NCBI RefSeq assembly: GCF_009765985.1
Contig: NZ_LMUM01000027.1
Coordinates: 1-64,000 of the forward strand
Origin: Acidobacterium sp. S8
GTDB lineage: Bacteria; Acidobacteriota; Terriglobia; Terriglobales; Acidobacteriaceae
Length of the DNA stretch: 64,000 nucleotides
Reading direction: 5' to 3'
Positions within the stretch are counted from its first letter, which is position 1, and each line of letters starts with the position of its first letter. Under the pieces are notes generated by a model, which saw only the letters and a program-made list of their open reading frames with translations, did not search any database and was not told the DNA's origin. Shown here piece after piece: positions 62,420-64,000 of the stretch. The translations under genes and the position numbers were made by a program.

Positions 62420-62812
62420 AAAAGGAAGGTCGTAACTTACAGAAAACAAGCGTCACGGATGGCTTCTTTTGGCGCTGTAAGGCACGATCGGGAACCGTTA
62501 TCGAACCCATATCAAACCCACGACCTCTGCCCTGTAGACCTCTGCCCGGCCCTTAATCTTACCGGCGATTTCGGTTCAACTTCTGCCCCAGCTCGGCAGA
62601 AGTCATAAGTTCGTGCCGAAGCCCCCACTCGGCAAGTAGGCCCGCTCTCGGTTGCTTTCCTGCCAACTCCTACATCTGGGCACTTCATCCTTTCGCGCAA
62701 CTTTATTGCGCGTCGATTATCCGCCGGCAGGAAATTGGCTCTTTTCCACAACTTTCTTCTTCTTTCGTTGAATGGATTTCTGAGTCGACGGTATTTATAG
62801 GTGGAGGAAAAA
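62420..62812. other. ~390-base gap, no gene seen
   Basis: The ORFs here (62290-62556 and 62309-62608) are translations of the tRNA fragment in the well-known artefact frames (ARTRDL, TGLEPATSA). The final part has the GGAGGAAA ribosome site of the next gene. Confidence 0.5.
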
Positions 62813-63529
62813 ATGCTGAAAATTGCGAGGGATCAGCGATGCGATGGATCGGGACGTGCAAATGCCGGGAGTCAGAGGCAGATTCAGTTTTACGTGAATG
62901 AGAAACCATCGTTGTTGAACCGCGCAATCGAGAATGCCTTTGACCGTGAGTCTCGATTGCGGTGGGTTTCACCGCTCAAGGATGAGCACTACCAGGAATA
63001 CAAGGACGTCGAGTTCCTGGCGGAACTAGGCATGAGCAAGCACGGACAACAATTGAGGGATTTTTGGCCGAAAGGTGGGCCGCGGTGGGATGCGCTCGCT
63101 TGCGTCGAATCCGAAGCTGGCGGCATTCTGCTTGTGGAGGCCAAGAGCCATATCCCGGAGATGTATGCGGGAGAATGCAGAGCGACTTCCTCGACTTCCC
63201 TGAAAATAATAGAGGCGTCGCTTACACATACGAAAACCTGGTTGGGTGTGGATGGTACGGTGAATTGGCAGGGCCGTCACCGGTATCACCTTAAGGCAAC
63301 AGAAAGAACCGGATGCCTGTATCAGACGGCTAACCGCCTTGCACACTTGTATTTGTTTAGGGAAGTGCTGGGGATCGATGCCTGGTTCGTGAACCTTTGC
63401 TTTGTTGACGACCCTCATTCTCGAACGACCCGAGCGGAGTGGGAGCTGGGGTTGGCGGAGGCCAAAAGAAAGATGGGAATCAAGACTGTTTCGTTTGCGG
63501 CCGATGTGTTTTTGCCGGCAGCAGAATAG
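62813..63529 (+). CDS. PD-(D/E)XK nuclease-like protein
   Basis: A 238-residue protein of no named family. ATG 62813 follows GGAGGAAA, so the upstream GTG at 62801 is less likely. Residues ~90-112 read GPRWDALACVESEAGGILLVEAKSH: Asp93 ... Glu109-Ala-Lys111 matches the PD-(D/E)XK nuclease signature, with the hydrophobic LLVEA strand. The C-terminal half (RHRYHLKATERTGCLYQTANRLAHLYLFREVLGIDAWFVNLCFVDD) is conserved-looking but unassigned. It might be a restriction-like enzyme or other host-defence nuclease. A HEPN-like gene follows 134 bases later. Confidence 0.55.
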   Translation: MLKIARDQRCDGSGRANAGSQRQIQFYVNEKPSLLNRAIENAFDRESRLRWVSPLKDEHYQEYKDVEFLAELGMSKHGQQLRDFWPKGGPRWDALACVESEAGGILLVEAKSHIPEMYAGECRATSSTSLKIIEASLTHTKTWLGVDGTVNWQGRHRYHLKATERTGCLYQTANRLAHLYLFREVLGIDAWFVNLCFVDDPHSRTTRAEWELGLAEAKRKMGIKTVSFAADVFLPAAE

Positions 63530-63663
63530 GTTCGGGATCCCTCCCTTTTCTTCTCGCCGGTCCCGATGAGAAAAGGTGGTCTCTCAATTAACGAGTAAAA
63601 GTGGCTGCTCCGCAAAGGAGCTACGGACCGGTTCTGGCGCCGTTTCCGATGTAGATTCGTACT

Positions 63664-64000
63664 ATGTCCATGCCTGAGCCCTCGCTCTTATTCTTTCGAT
63701 CGCACCCGGCGAGCGACGAATCCCGCATTGCTCTCGCCAGTTCGATGCAATCTTTGGACAGTGTCCTTCTCCTTATCGCATTAAGGCGTTACCCACACGC
63801 GCTAATTACATGTGATGCGGCCATAGAGAGCGCAATCAAATCGTCCTCGGCTGGCAAAGCCTTGCCGGAAAGAGTTGGCTTCCAAAAGCTGATTGAGGCG
63901 GCAAAGCGCGCATCGAACGAGTTGGCAGCGCTCGCCGACAAAGCACTTTCAGACTTTAGGGCCGCCCGCAATCGGATGACCCACGAAGGCTTTAGTCCAC
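63664..64000 (+). CDS. HEPN-like protein, 5' part, cut by window edge
   Basis: Not in the ORF track because it runs off the end. ATG 63664 opens a frame of 112 codons: a helical region AIESAIKSSSAGKALPERVGFQKLIEAAKRASNELAALADKALSDFRAARNRMTHEGF. RNRMTH (R102-N-x3-H107) matches the RNxxxH motif of HEPN ribonucleases, commonly toxins or effectors. No clear ribosome site is visible, so an earlier start cannot be excluded. It may form a module with the nuclease-like gene before it. Confidence 0.5.
   Translation, partial: MSMPEPSLLFFRSHPASDESRIALASSMQSLDSVLLLIALRRYPHALITCDAAIESAIKSSSAGKALPERVGFQKLIEAAKRASNELAALADKALSDFRAARNRMTHEGFSP

Noticed and set aside
62290-62608. ORFs with ARTRDL and TGLEPATSA
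   Set aside because: These are the well-known artefact translations of tRNA-type sequence; they overlap the tRNA-Asp fragment.

Overview
The window looks like chromosomal DNA of a Terriglobia-type acidobacterium (Granulicella/Edaphobacter/Terriglobus-like). This is inferred from the protein repertoire: a ~1,175-residue Oar-like TonB-dependent receptor with an N-terminal carboxypeptidase-regulatory fold, many short-chain dehydrogenases and flavin reductases, small single-domain regulators and an acid-phosphatase-type phosphoesterase. No rRNA or other taxonomic marker is present. There is one complete tRNA (initiator Met, minus strand, 33790-33866) and one tRNA-Asp 3' fragment (62373-62419).

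Region 1 (1-4.7 kb) is a redox/regulator set: a broken Tat-cupin gene at the edge, DUF1330 and DoxX proteins, a TetR regulator, an SDR, an NmrA-like oxidoreductase and an F420-type NADP reductase. An 11-bp motif (GGTTCAGATGT) recurs at the tetR promoter and twice, inverted, between the divergent SDR and NmrA genes, which suggests one TetR circuit.

Region 2 (4.8-33.9 kb) is a mosaic mobile element ending at the initiator tRNA. It carries a RES toxin/antitoxin pair (the toxin lacks a normal start codon), an XRE regulator, VirB2/VirB3 and a truncated VirB4, then a long cargo block. The cargo includes an ArsR regulator, tautomerase, Old Yellow Enzyme, an Rrf2 regulator with an RND efflux operon, SDRs, an EgtD-like methyltransferase, a TetR regulator, GTP cyclohydrolase I, a GAF-PAS-PAS sigma-54 activator and an AraC regulator. 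After the cargo come a truncated LysR gene, a MobF relaxase, two excisionase-like proteins flanking a Fic protein, and a tyrosine integrase facing the tRNA 3' end. Truncated genes mark recombination joints on both sides of the cargo.

Region 3 (34-48 kb) is the most interesting part. An OmpR-type response regulator and histidine kinase, in one operon with a coiled-coil porin and a cupredoxin, sit next to a soluble CuA-type protein with a cytochrome c, an Oar receptor with an HprK-like kinase and MFS transporter, and an outer-membrane barrel with a second cytochrome c. Direct repeats TTGTCA-N5-TTGTCA (11-bp period) occur upstream of the regulator operon, in the divergent CuA/Oar promoter region and upstream of the barrel/cytochrome operon. 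I infer one regulon building an envelope copper/haem redox and outer-membrane transport system.

Region 4 (48.5-60.2 kb) holds HtpG, a frameshifted multicopper oxidase, a frameshifted phosphoesterase, a histidine-rich small protein, a PiT phosphate transporter with its DUF47 partner, and an NHL-repeat lipoprotein. Several copies of a short palindromic repeat (CACTTGTCCGA / GCGGACTAT) lie in its intergenic gaps. Region 5 (60.8-62.4 kb) is a graveyard element: remnants of a MobF relaxase, a RES-domain gene and an integrase, ending at the tRNA-Asp fragment. The window closes with a PD-(D/E)XK-like protein and a HEPN-like gene running off the edge.
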